Below are positions 17,348-26,620 of a stretch of DNA of 45,085 bases, piece after piece; the first letter of the stretch is position 1; every line of letters starts with the position of its first letter. The stretch comes from Lachnospiraceae bacterium. Its GTDB lineage: Bacteria; Bacillota; Clostridia; Lachnospirales; Lachnospiraceae. Both the position numbers and the translations under genes were made by a program. Location: positions 1 through 45,085 of the forward strand of contig JAQXNR010000035.1 in assembly GCA_029098105.1 (NCBI GenBank). Direction: 5' to 3'. Below the pieces are notes generated by a model. It saw nothing but the letters and a program-made list of their open reading frames with translations, ran no database searches and was not told the origin of the DNA.

Positions 17348-17725
17348 TTACTGCACCGCTTTTTTGACTGCTTCCAATACACGATCTGCCTGGAACGGTT
17401 TAACGATGAAATCCTTGGCACCAGCCTGAATGGATTCAATAACCATCGCCTGCTGACCCATTGCAGAACACATTACAACCACTGCACCAGGATCTGCCTC
17501 TTTAATTTTCTTCAATGCCTGAATTCCATCCATCTCTGGCATAGTGATATCCATCAATACCAAATCCGGTTTCACTTCGTTATACTTTTCCACTGCCTTT
17601 AAGCCATTCTCGGCTTCTCCGGCAACCGTATAACCATTCTTCGTCAAAATGTCCTTGATCATCATTCTCATAAACGCTGCATCGTCACAAATTAAAATAT
17701 TTTTTGCCATAATTGTACTCTCCAC
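17348..17725 (-). CDS. cheY: Chemotaxis response regulator CheY
   Basis: ILICDDAAFMRMMIKDILTKNGY, DLVLMDITMPEMDGI, VVMCSAMGQ, GAKDFIVKPF. Confidence 0.97.
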   Translation of the reverse strand: MESTIMAKNILICDDAAFMRMMIKDILTKNGYTVAGEAENGLKAVEKYNEVKPDLVLMDITMPEMDGIQALKKIKEADPGAVVVMCSAMGQQAMVIESIQAGAKDFIVKPFQADRVLEAVKKAVQ

Positions 17726-17737
17726 TTCTTCGTTATA

Positions 17738-18955
17738 TTATTGTTGCTTAATAATGTCAGTAACACGAACACCAAAACTTTCTTCGATGACCACTACTTC
17801 ACCTTTGGCAACATACTTACCATTTACAATGACATCCACCGGTTCCCCTGCCAGTTTATCCAACTCAATAATGGTTCCTGGCGCAATCTCCAGAATGTCT
17901 TTGATGGATTTCTTTGTCTTGCCCAACTCTACCGTCACTTCCAGAGGAACATCCATGATTAAATCAATATTTTCCTGCTGGGTAATCGGATTCGGCATCG
18001 CTGCAAAGGGCTGGAACTGAACCGGCTGTGCATTTACATTTGGCGCTGCCACGTTTTGCCCCGGAGGCATTCCATATCCATAAGGCATTTGTCCCATCAT
18101 ACCTGCATCCATAGGTGCCTGCTGCATCTGTGGCTGGGGTTGCGGTTGTGGTTGGCCTACGGGAGGCGGTGTCGTCGATGGCTCCTCAGCACCCGCTGTC
18201 CCATCCGAACCACTGTCCGGCATCATATTCCCAACAAATATATTGTAGATTTCTTTTGCCAGCGAAACTGGATACAACTGCATAATCTCGCTGTCAATCA
18301 AATCTGCAACTTCCATTTTAAAGGTAACCTTCACAAAAGTATCGGTAAGAAAATTGGAAAGCCCGTTATCGGTAATTGCCTCATTCAAATCAATCAGGCT
18401 GGCTACCGGAGGACTAATGTCAATCTTTCTTCCCAGCATCTGGGACAATGAAGTCGCAGAAGAACCCATCATCTGGTTCATTGCCTCACTGATTGCACTT
18501 AAATGCAAATCAGTTAATTCCTCTGCCACATTCTGTCCATCACCACCCATCATTAAATCGGTAATGATCTTCACATCCTGCTCTTTCAAAATTAACACAT
18601 TATTGCCATCAATTCCATCTATGTAGGACAATTGTACGAATACGCAAGGTCTGTCATAGGCCGTTACCAAATCATCCCAACGGGCAAAAGAAACTTGTGG
18701 CACTGTAATATCCACCACATTGTTCACCAGCGAAGACATTGTCGTCGCCGCCGTTCCCATACTAATATTAGCAACCTCACCAATGGCATCCTTTTCCTCT
18801 GGTGTGAGTAACTCCTCTTCTGGTTGTGCGGCAGTCATATCCGCACCGCCTGTTTGTCCGCCTGTATCCTTTTCCTCCGCATCATCTGATGCAGACCCGG
18901 CATCCATACCGCTGAGCAGAGCATTTATTTCTTCCTGTGACAACATTCCATCCAT
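17738..18955 (-). CDS. fliY: Flagellar motor switch phosphatase FliY (FliN with CheC-like domains)
   Basis: N-terminal MLSQEEINALL; CheC-like IGEVANISMGTAATTMS; Pro/Gln/Met-rich linker; C-terminal SpoA/FliN domain MDVPLEVTVELGKTKKSIKDILEIAPGTIIELDKLAGEPVDV. Confidence 0.96.
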   Translation of the reverse strand: MDGMLSQEEINALLSGMDAGSASDDAEEKDTGGQTGGADMTAAQPEEELLTPEEKDAIGEVANISMGTAATTMSSLVNNVVDITVPQVSFARWDDLVTAYDRPCVFVQLSYIDGIDGNNVLILKEQDVKIITDLMMGGDGQNVAEELTDLHLSAISEAMNQMMGSSATSLSQMLGRKIDISPPVASLIDLNEAITDNGLSNFLTDTFVKVTFKMEVADLIDSEIMQLYPVSLAKEIYNIFVGNMMPDSGSDGTAGAEEPSTTPPPVGQPQPQPQPQMQQAPMDAGMMGQMPYGYGMPPGQNVAAPNVNAQPVQFQPFAAMPNPITQQENIDLIMDVPLEVTVELGKTKKSIKDILEIAPGTIIELDKLAGEPVDVIVNGKYVAKGEVVVIEESFGVRVTDIIKQQ

Positions 18956-18960
18956 GCTGA

Positions 18961-19947
18961 CTACTCCTCTCTAATTATTGATGTTACCTTAACTGCATAT
19001 TTATCTGAAGATGATCCAGGTAATGCAGTGAATTTTAGCATATTTCCAACATATATCTCCAACTCATCATCCACCTCGGCATTGAGTTTTATAATATCAC
19101 CTACCTGCAGATTAATAAAGTCCATAACAGACAGGCTGCTTTTACCTAAAACTGCTTTCATCGGAATCTGTGCCTTTTCAATCAGACCTTCGATAACTTC
19201 CTTATAACTGGTCTCATCCGTATCCTGCAACGTACTAAACCAGTACTTGGTATTCAATTTATCCATAATATCTTCCAGACAAATAAAAGGAAGACATATA
19301 TTCATCAATCCCTCGATTTCTCCAATACTGATATTCATTGTTACAATCGCAATCATCTCACTGGGAGAAATAATCTGTGCAAATTGGGAATTAGTCTCAA
19401 TTCGCTCTAATTTGGGTTCAATGGAAATTACATTCTGCCATGGCTCCCGGAGTAGATTCACACAGATTCCAAATATACGCTCAATAATACTGAGCTCAAT
19501 TTCTGTAAAATCCCGGTTCTTATCCAACGGGTCTCCACCACCGCCCAACATGCGGTCTACAATCGCATACCCCAGATTGGAAGCCAGTTCCATAACAATA
19601 TTTCCTTTTAGGGGAGCAAAATTCACAATTCCCATCAAAACAGGATTCGCCAAAGCATTGGAGAACTCTGCATAAGTAACCGCCTCTGAGTTCATAACCT
19701 CTACCTGAACGGTTTTTCGAAGATAGGCAGGCAAATGTGTGGACAACAGACGCCCATAGTGGTCAAATATAATTTCCAGCGTCCGAAGATGCTCTTTGGA
19801 AAATTTGGAGGGACGTTTAAAGTCATATTCCCGAACCTGATGCTCACTGGATTCTGTCAATTCCTCTGCGTCCAGTTCACCAGTACTCAACTGGTTCAAC
19901 AACTTGTCAATCTCCTCCTGCGACAGCACTTCGCCCATCTTCTTCAC
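18961..19947 (-). CDS. fliM: Flagellar motor switch protein FliM
   Basis: GEVLSQEEIDKLL, YDFKRPSKFSKEHLRTLEIIFDHYGR, MLGGGG. Confidence 0.97.
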   Translation of the reverse strand: MKKMGEVLSQEEIDKLLNQLSTGELDAEELTESSEHQVREYDFKRPSKFSKEHLRTLEIIFDHYGRLLSTHLPAYLRKTVQVEVMNSEAVTYAEFSNALANPVLMGIVNFAPLKGNIVMELASNLGYAIVDRMLGGGGDPLDKNRDFTEIELSIIERIFGICVNLLREPWQNVISIEPKLERIETNSQFAQIISPSEMIAIVTMNISIGEIEGLMNICLPFICLEDIMDKLNTKYWFSTLQDTDETSYKEVIEGLIEKAQIPMKAVLGKSSLSVMDFINLQVGDIIKLNAEVDDELEIYVGNMLKFTALPGSSSDKYAVKVTSIIREE

Positions 19948-19985
19948 CTCCTTGCTGCCCTGTTGGAATTCTATTCTTTCATAAT

Positions 19986-20510
19986 TTAAGAAACCACATA
20001 TTTACTAAAAGATACGTCATATATTACATCGGAATTAAATAAATCTTTTACTGCTTCCTTACACTCCTTTGTAATGGCATCCTTATTATTCAGACATTCC
20101 TCTGCAGTATACTTGGAAATCACATTGTCTACTGTAGACTGAATGACACTCTCCTTAGATTTAATGCCGGCATCTTCCTCCGGACTGTATTTCTTGTAAT
20201 CGTCGGACTTTGTATTCATAGAAATTGCAATTTGTATCACTGCAAAATGCGTATCTTCATCTGTCTTCTTTAATGTTACCGTATCTTCCTTCGACAGTGT
20301 ATATACAAACAAATCTGCCAAATCTACTTTCTTACCCCCATCTGCCTCTTCCTTGTCCTCCACAGACAAATCAATAATGGAAGCAATACTGGTAATCAGA
20401 TTGTCTGTCTTTTTATTCGTTGGAATCACTGTAAAAATTATAATCGCCAGCATAATAAAATTAATAATGCTGAATGCCAGTATAATGACTGAAATTAAAT
20501 TCCTTTTCAT
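19986..20510 (-). CDS. fliL: Flagellar basal body-associated protein FliL
   Basis: Single N-terminal TM; position between motB and fliM; size typical of FliL. Confidence 0.8.
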   Translation of the reverse strand: MKRNLISVIILAFSIINFIMLAIIIFTVIPTNKKTDNLITSIASIIDLSVEDKEEADGGKKVDLADLFVYTLSKEDTVTLKKTDEDTHFAVIQIAISMNTKSDDYKKYSPEEDAGIKSKESVIQSTVDNVISKYTAEECLNNKDAITKECKEAVKDLFNSDVIYDVSFSKYVVS

Positions 20511-20542
20511 AATGCAATCTCCTTACTCTGTGATTCACAAAA

Positions 20543-21499
20543 TCATTCGTTCTCGGAACTGATTTTGTTATATATCTTAATCTCCACCCGACGGTTCTTC
20601 GCTCTGCCTTTGGCAGTATCATTACTTGCCTTCGGTCTGGAATCACCATAGCCGGAATGTTTCATATTCTGGGGAATCAGGTTTTTGTTTTCTAAAAGGT
20701 ATTCATAGACAGAAATCGCCCTTGCTGCAGACAAAAACTGATTGTCCTTAAACTCTCCGTTTGCAACAGGTACATTATCTGTATGCCCCTCAATCTCAAT
20801 CGTACGTTTCCGGTACTTCACCAGAATATCTCCCACTTTGCTAACCAACTTCTCTGCCTCCGGAGTTAATTCTGCCTTTCCGGATTCAAATAAGATTCCG
20901 CCGTTCAGAGACAACTCTACAAACTGAGCATTGTAAGCCAAAGAAACCTTGTCACTGATTTGAGAGGTCTGTAGCGATTTCTCAATCTCCTCATTCATCA
21001 TAGCAGACTGCTCATATCCGGTTTTCTCTACCTGTTTTGCCAATTCCTCCTCCGACTGTTCCCGAGACTGGTTGGAATTCTCTGCCTGAGTCGTAGCAGG
21101 CGTCTGGGTGGATGCTTCCTGAGAAGTCTTCTGGTCTTGTAGTTCCGCTGCTGTAGTGGCATCGGAATCTATAATTTTCTCCTTCTCCTCCGGAATATCC
21201 GAAAGATTAGCAGAAGTTCCCTTCTGGTTTCTTCCCATACTATTGACATAATTGTCCAAAACGCTCAACTGTTTTACTCCGGAGGACATCATTTGACCCT
21301 CTCCGATTGCAGTGGAACCAGCCTGAAATATATTGTCCTTAGCAAAAGATGCAGATATCTGTTCCAGTTTCTCCGCATCAATCGTGGAACTGGCAAACAG
21401 CAATATAAAAAAGCACAACAAGAGGTTCATCAAATCACTAAATGTTGCCATCCATGCCGGCGAACCCGCTGCCGGAGCATCTTCCTTGCGTTTTGCCAT
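20543..21499 (-). CDS. motB: Flagellar motor stator protein MotB
   Basis: GSPAWMATFSDLMNLLLCFFILLFASS plug/TM with Asp; OmpA-like IEIEGHTDNVPVANGEFKDNQFLSAARAISVYEYLL. Confidence 0.97.
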   Translation of the reverse strand: MAKRKEDAPAAGSPAWMATFSDLMNLLLCFFILLFASSTIDAEKLEQISASFAKDNIFQAGSTAIGEGQMMSSGVKQLSVLDNYVNSMGRNQKGTSANLSDIPEEKEKIIDSDATTAAELQDQKTSQEASTQTPATTQAENSNQSREQSEEELAKQVEKTGYEQSAMMNEEIEKSLQTSQISDKVSLAYNAQFVELSLNGGILFESGKAELTPEAEKLVSKVGDILVKYRKRTIEIEGHTDNVPVANGEFKDNQFLSAARAISVYEYLLENKNLIPQNMKHSGYGDSRPKASNDTAKGRAKNRRVEIKIYNKISSENE

Positions 21500-22302
21500 T
21501 ACGACTCACCTCCAGCATCCTCTCCAATCGTTGCTCTTACCTTAGGTGCCAGGAAAGACTTCAACTTCTCTTCAATCAACCGGGGATTCTCCCCTGCCTG
21601 AATCGAAAGCAAGCCCTCAATCATAACTTCCTTCATGGAAACCTCTATATCATTCAAAGCAGCCATCTTATTCGCTGCCGGAGTCGCCAGCCAGTTGGCA
21701 ATCAAGGAACCATACATTGTAGTAATCAAAGCTACCGCCATATTCGGTCCAATACTTGCAGTATCTGCCAGATTCTGCAACATCAAAACCAATCCGATCA
21801 GAGTACCAATCATACCCCAGGCAGGTCCCAACGCTGCAACCTTCTCCCAAAATCCAATCGTTTTCTTATGTCGGGTTTCTATGTATATCAGTTCGGTCTC
21901 CAGAATACTTCGCACCAATCCCGGATCCGTACCATCCACAATCAATCCTACACCCTTCTTCAAGAATTCATCCTCCAGCCCATTGGATGCTTCCTCAAGA
22001 GCAAGCAATCCTTCCTTACGAGCCACATTAGACAAGTCCATAATGCTGGAAATAATCTGCTTCTCATCATCCTTAGGCGTTTTAAAAATCAATGTATACG
22101 CCTTCACCCCTGAAATAAAATCCTGCAATGTGTGAGAAGTCAAAACTGAAGTCATGGTACCAAAAATTGTAATAATAACAGAGGGCGCATCCCAAAAATA
22201 ACCCAGTCCTCCAAAGCCATAGTCACTGGATGCAACACCAAATACAAACACAGCCGCCCCCGCTACCAATCCTATAATCGAAGCTAAATCCAAAAAAGTC
22301 AC
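21499..22302 (-). CDS. motA: Flagellar motor stator protein MotA
   Basis: ALGPAWGMIGTLIGLVLMLQNLADTASIGPNMAVALITTMYGSLIANWLATPAANKM. Confidence 0.96.
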   Translation of the reverse strand: MTFLDLASIIGLVAGAAVFVFGVASSDYGFGGLGYFWDAPSVIITIFGTMTSVLTSHTLQDFISGVKAYTLIFKTPKDDEKQIISSIMDLSNVARKEGLLALEEASNGLEDEFLKKGVGLIVDGTDPGLVRSILETELIYIETRHKKTIGFWEKVAALGPAWGMIGTLIGLVLMLQNLADTASIGPNMAVALITTMYGSLIANWLATPAANKMAALNDIEVSMKEVMIEGLLSIQAGENPRLIEEKLKSFLAPKVRATIGEDAGGES

Positions 22303-22304
22303 CC

Positions 22305-22514
22305 CTAATCTTCTCTAATCTGCCTTATTATATCACCAAACAGACTTTGTCTATACAATTTTACTAAATTTGTTACCTCTTGTCTAGACTCTTTTACAAT
22401 AAATTTGTGTCCGTTTCCCAAGGTCACCACTGTATCTGGTGTTTCCTCTACAACTTCAATGGCATCCGCATTCAAGGTGAATTTTACATCGTTTAACTTT
22501 GTCAGTTCAATCAC
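22305..22514 (-). CDS. flbD: FlbD/SwrD family flagellar protein (GTG start)
   Basis: MIELTKLNDVKFTLNADAIEVVEETPDTVVTLGNGHKFIVKES; between flgE and motA; RBS AAGGAGG ahead of the GTG. Confidence 0.92.
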   Translation of the reverse strand: MIELTKLNDVKFTLNADAIEVVEETPDTVVTLGNGHKFIVKESRQEVTNLVKLYRQSLFGDIIRQIRED

Positions 22515-22570
22515 GAAACCGCCTCCTTACAAATACCTTGCACTGCCTGTACTTTAAGCGATACATTTAT

Positions 22571-22657
22571 AAAAAAGCGCAAATGAGACATATTTGCCGA
22601 AATATTGATTTCTTTTTATGCACATTCACATCAATATTTTAGCACAAATATGTCCCA
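22571..22657 (-). promoter_or_regulatory. Large stem-loop (attenuator-like) in the flgE/flbD gap
   Basis: Minus strand TGGGACATATTTG-tgcta-AAATATTGAT-(20 nt)-ATCAATATTT-cgg-CAAATATGTCTCA, then TTTGCGC-TTTTTT; an alternative smaller hairpin GCAAAT-N7-ATTTGC lies directly before the T6. Confidence 0.7.
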
Positions 22658-22669
22658 AATGCAAAATTA

Positions 22670-22697
22670 TTTATAATTTTTATATATTTATATTCAA
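22670..22697 (-). promoter_or_regulatory. Possible promoter ahead of flbD-motA-motB
   Basis: Minus strand TTGAAT-N16-TATAAA in the AT-rich flgE/flbD gap; could be fortuitous given base composition. Confidence 0.35.
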
Positions 22698-22727
22698 ATA
22701 TACGACATAGTATTAATTTAAAGTAAA

Positions 22728-24086
22728 TTAACGCTTAAGATTTACCAATTCTTCCAACATAGAGTCGGACACAGAAATAATTCTGGAATTTGCCTGGAAT
22801 CCACGCTGAGTTGTAATCATTTCAGTAAATTCATTGGACAAATCTACATTCGACATTTCCAGTACACCCTGTGTCACACTTCCACCTCCGGAAGTAGGAT
22901 CCTTTCCAATCCCGTCAAAACTTCCTGAGTTTGCTGTTGTTGTATACAAACTGTCGCCTACCTTCTCCAGTCCGGCTGCATTGGCGAAACTGGCAACGGA
23001 AATTTGTCCTAACAGTTTCGTATCACCATTATCATAAGTAGCCGTAATCTTACCATCTGTACCAATGCTGACACCGGACATGGTACCAGCACTACGTCCG
23101 GCTCCCATTCCGTCCAAGTCTCCCCGGACAGAAGTGATACTGCACTTACCACTGGCAGCATACATGGTTGTGGTAGACATGTCTACCTGAATTCCCTCTC
23201 CATCTGTGGCTTCATTATAAAAATTATTGTTATTTCCGGTAATATTCAGTGAAAATGTTTTATTCCCCTGGGAACCTACATAACTAAATGCTCCTGTGTC
23301 CGGATCAAACTTCAATTCAACAGAATCTCCACCATTAATAGTCGCTTCATAGTTACCACCATTGGCAGCCAGAATAGAACGATTCTTGCTGTCTAATATA
23401 TCAGTAATGCTGACAGTATAAGAACTGTCATCGGTATCCGACTGTTGAATGTTGTATTTTACCGTGTAAGAGTATCCCTGCTTGTCATATATTGTCATAC
23501 TGGTAGTCAAACCTTCTCCGGTTACATCGGAATTCGTCTTGTCAATATTTCCACTAAAATAATTATCGGAAGTAGCCTGCGGCTCTGCTGACAGATTCTC
23601 CGGAGTTTCAATCGGAAGCGGCTGTACCATATCCTGTTTAATATCTCCTGTTGTATCATCTACCAGCCATCCCATTACATGGTAACCGGACTGATTTACC
23701 AAATATCCGGCAGCATCTGTGGTAAATGCACCCACTTTTGTAAAATAATTGGCAGAACCATCATTTACAATGAAAAAATTGTCTCCGCTGATTTTCAAAT
23801 CATACGGATTGTCTGTTCTCTGAGAAGAACCTTCATCCGTTGGGTCACAGGAAATAGAACCCACAGAAGTTCCCAAGCCAATCTGCATAGCATTAGTACC
23901 ACCCCGATTGGTCTCCGGATTGGCACCAGTAGCATTTTGGGTAGTCTGAGAGAAAACTTCTGTAAATGTTACCCTGCTGGCTTTAAATCCTACCGTATTG
24001 ACATTAGCAATATTATTACCAATTACATCCATTTTGGTCTGGTGAACCTTTAAACCGGATACACCAGAATATAATGATCTCATCAT
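22728..24086 (-). CDS. flgE: Flagellar hook protein FlgE
   Basis: MMRSLYSGVSGLKVHQTKMDVIGNNIANVNTVGFKASRVTF; C-terminal NVDLSNEFTEMITTQRGFQANSRIISVSDSMLEELVNLKR. Confidence 0.96.
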   Translation of the reverse strand: MMRSLYSGVSGLKVHQTKMDVIGNNIANVNTVGFKASRVTFTEVFSQTTQNATGANPETNRGGTNAMQIGLGTSVGSISCDPTDEGSSQRTDNPYDLKISGDNFFIVNDGSANYFTKVGAFTTDAAGYLVNQSGYHVMGWLVDDTTGDIKQDMVQPLPIETPENLSAEPQATSDNYFSGNIDKTNSDVTGEGLTTSMTIYDKQGYSYTVKYNIQQSDTDDSSYTVSITDILDSKNRSILAANGGNYEATINGGDSVELKFDPDTGAFSYVGSQGNKTFSLNITGNNNNFYNEATDGEGIQVDMSTTTMYAASGKCSITSVRGDLDGMGAGRSAGTMSGVSIGTDGKITATYDNGDTKLLGQISVASFANAAGLEKVGDSLYTTTANSGSFDGIGKDPTSGGGSVTQGVLEMSNVDLSNEFTEMITTQRGFQANSRIISVSDSMLEELVNLKR

Positions 24087-24169
24087 AATTAAACGACCTC
24101 CTTACAGGCTGTGAACCATCCATGCCTCTTCTAGCATTCCAAGGCATCCCGCTTCCTTTATAGGTCCAG

Positions 24170-24568
24170 CTAAGAAATCACAGCCCCATCAATATTTGTA
24201 AATACGTTTTGTTCATCTTCTCCATTCAACGCTGTTACCACAGTATTATTGGTTACATTCACAATAAAAGACATATTATCTACCAAAATCAAAGATTCGC
24301 GAATATTTTTTTCTCTTGCCTGTTCCACCCCTGCATTCAGGCGTTCCAACTGTTCCTGAGAAAGATTCATATTCCGGCTCTGAAGTCTCTGGTTCGCATG
24401 TTTCGAAAACATCACTCCATCACTATCGCATTTCTTTTGTTTTTCCAATAAAACCTTTTGAAATGTATCCTGCGATGCCGGTATACTTTGATTGGAAATA
24501 TTCCTCTGTTTCTGGTAATTTGCGCCGATGGATTCCAGAGAAGTGAACTGTCCTGCAATTCGATTCAT
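24170..24568 (-). CDS. Flagellar operon protein (TIGR02530-type)
   Basis: FSKHANQRLQSRNMNLSQEQLERLNAGVEQAREKNIRESLILVDNMSFIVNVTNNTVVTAL; between flgD and flgE. Confidence 0.9.
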   Translation of the reverse strand: MNRIAGQFTSLESIGANYQKQRNISNQSIPASQDTFQKVLLEKQKKCDSDGVMFSKHANQRLQSRNMNLSQEQLERLNAGVEQAREKNIRESLILVDNMSFIVNVTNNTVVTALNGEDEQNVFTNIDGAVIS

Positions 24569-24612
24569 AATTCCGCCTCCCTGCGAATTCTCATATACTG
24601 CTCATCCCTGCC

Positions 24613-25086
24613 CTATTCAGCGCCTGTTTTGTCATTCCCTGCAGTATCTGAAGCATCATCACTCTTATCCATAGCTGCTATGTAATCCACATCCACAACA
24701 GAATCCAAATCTTCGTAATCATAATACTGGTCATTAATAGACAAATAAGGTTTCCCGTTGTTAATGGTAACATAGTCTACCAGTCCGCTGACAAACTTCT
24801 CTTTTCCGGTAGCATCTATTGTTTTCATAATCACATAAGAACCTACCAATGACTGGGCATCCGACTGATTGAACGCCTTATTCAGATTCTCCATTTCCTC
24901 CAGAGAAGTAAACTGTGCCAACTGTGACATATACTCCGTGGAAGATGAGGGCTCTAATGGATCCTGATATTTCATCTGGGTTACGAGAAGTTGTAAAAAA
25001 GCATCCTTATCCAGAGTACTCTGTTTGTTATCCACAGAAGACAAATCCGTCGCTTTTGAGGTATCAATTCCATTCACTGTACTCAT
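24613..25086 (-). CDS. flgD: Flagellar hook capping protein FlgD
   Basis: LDKDAFLQLLVTQMKYQDPLEPSSSTEYMSQLAQFTSLEEMENL. Confidence 0.96.
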   Translation of the reverse strand: MSTVNGIDTSKATDLSSVDNKQSTLDKDAFLQLLVTQMKYQDPLEPSSSTEYMSQLAQFTSLEEMENLNKAFNQSDAQSLVGSYVIMKTIDATGKEKFVSGLVDYVTINNGKPYLSINDQYYDYEDLDSVVDVDYIAAMDKSDDASDTAGNDKTGAE

Positions 25087-25148
25087 TCCTGTTTCTCCTT
25101 TCCATTAATTTTTTCAGATGCATAACATTGATTTCAAAACATTTTACA

Positions 25149-26525
25149 TTATGCACTAAAATCTACCTGATTGCCGTTTCTCTGCATCATATCCACAGCA
25201 ATACTTTCTTCTTCTGTCAACTCATCCTCCTGCAAATCCACATCCTCCAGACGAATCTGACGTTTTGCTTTAGATGATTGCTGCTGTCCTTCAAAATTCT
25301 GTTGCTGTTGCATATTGAATCCCTGAGGCTGAAGTGTTACTTCTACTGCCTCCACCTTCAATCCCTGATTCTGAAAAGACTCTTTCAGCGTCGACAACTG
25401 ACTTTCAATAGCATGTCTTGCCGCCTCTGTCTGGGCACTAATCTGTGCAGTAATAGCACCTTCTCTTGCAACCAGTTGAATCTGTACTCTTCCCAGACTT
25501 TCCGGATGTAATTGCAGTTCCATACTTGTGGTATTGCCCTTTACCAGAGTTTTTATTTCTTCTACAATTTGAGTAACAATATCCATTGCCTGCATACCAC
25601 TATAGGATGCCGACTGTGTTTTTGCTACCGCCTGTGCCAGATTGGCGAAAATATTCTGAGCCACTCCGGTTCCACGTGTTTCCACAGAGGTATCAGGATT
25701 GCCTGGAGTTTCCCGGGACGGCTGTTCAAAAGTCTGTTCTTCCGATGCATTCTGCATCTGATTCTGCACACTTACCCGCACGCCTTCCACAATCGTTTCT
25801 TCTGTGTCTCCAGACTCCGGCAGAGTATCTGACTGCTCACTCTGATTCCATACTGCTGTAAATTTCTCCTGTCCTGATTCCGTTTCCGTCATCATTACAG
25901 TATTCTCCGGCTGCTCTGCAATCTGTTCTTTCAACTGGTTAATGCTCTCCATCAAAGACTTCATCAACTGCGACAAATCCTCATCAGCCAGCAAATCCAT
26001 AGGAGTATCACATCCGGTCTGCTCCACTACAATCTGCACTACTGTATCCGGTTCCATTACCATTTCCGATTCCAGATTCAGTTGTTCCAGTATTCCTTGC
26101 AGTTCTTCCTGCGTAATTCCCAGCATCTGCTGTATTACTTCCAAAACCTGATCTACTATTGTTGCCGTGTTCCCACTGATATCTTCCTGTAATACAGTGT
26201 CGTCATCTGTCGCTTGGGTCTGTACATTCTGGCTTTCCTTTCCATCCTGTTGTCCGGAAGCAGATTTTGTAGAATTCAGTCTCTTCGGAGTAGAAGAACG
26301 AACCTCTTGTCTGGCATTGGTTCCATCCTCACGAGCGGATTGCTTTGTTCCGGCATCCTTGTGCTCGGAAGTATTGGTTCTGGTGCTGGTAGTATAAGAT
26401 TTCTCATATCCTGCCTGACTCATCACACTGGAAAAAGATGTCACTGTACTGCTGTCAGTTCGGGAAACACCGGTAGCCAGACTGGCAGAAGCCGCTGCAA
26501 TCCCCTGAACATTTGCGATTGTCAT
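25149..26525 (-). CDS. fliK: Flagellar hook-length control protein FliK
   Basis: Low-complexity N-terminal half; C-terminal SMELQLHPESLGRVQIQLVAREGAITAQISAQTEAARHAIESQLSTLKESFQNQGLKVEAVEVT. Confidence 0.94.
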   Translation of the reverse strand: MTIANVQGIAAASASLATGVSRTDSSTVTSFSSVMSQAGYEKSYTTSTRTNTSEHKDAGTKQSAREDGTNARQEVRSSTPKRLNSTKSASGQQDGKESQNVQTQATDDDTVLQEDISGNTATIVDQVLEVIQQMLGITQEELQGILEQLNLESEMVMEPDTVVQIVVEQTGCDTPMDLLADEDLSQLMKSLMESINQLKEQIAEQPENTVMMTETESGQEKFTAVWNQSEQSDTLPESGDTEETIVEGVRVSVQNQMQNASEEQTFEQPSRETPGNPDTSVETRGTGVAQNIFANLAQAVAKTQSASYSGMQAMDIVTQIVEEIKTLVKGNTTSMELQLHPESLGRVQIQLVAREGAITAQISAQTEAARHAIESQLSTLKESFQNQGLKVEAVEVTLQPQGFNMQQQQNFEGQQQSSKAKRQIRLEDVDLQEDELTEEESIAVDMMQRNGNQVDFSA

Positions 26526-26542
26526 GTCTTTCCCTCCTTTCC

Positions 26543-26591
26543 TATATATTGTATAAAAAAATTGCTATGTACTATAAAAGTACAATATATA
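26543..26591 (-). repeat. 11-bp perfect inverted repeat just upstream of the fliK RBS
   Basis: Plus strand TATATATTGTA (26543-26553) and TACAATATATA (26581-26591). Confidence 0.7.
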
Positions 26592-26620
26592 TATCGGAAG
26601 AATACTGCCTTGTCTAAATA

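Noticed and set aside
24087-24169. ATGCCT...AGGCAT inverted repeat upstream of the flgE-proximal gene boundary
   Set aside because: Only about 6-bp arms and no U tract; within chance expectation.
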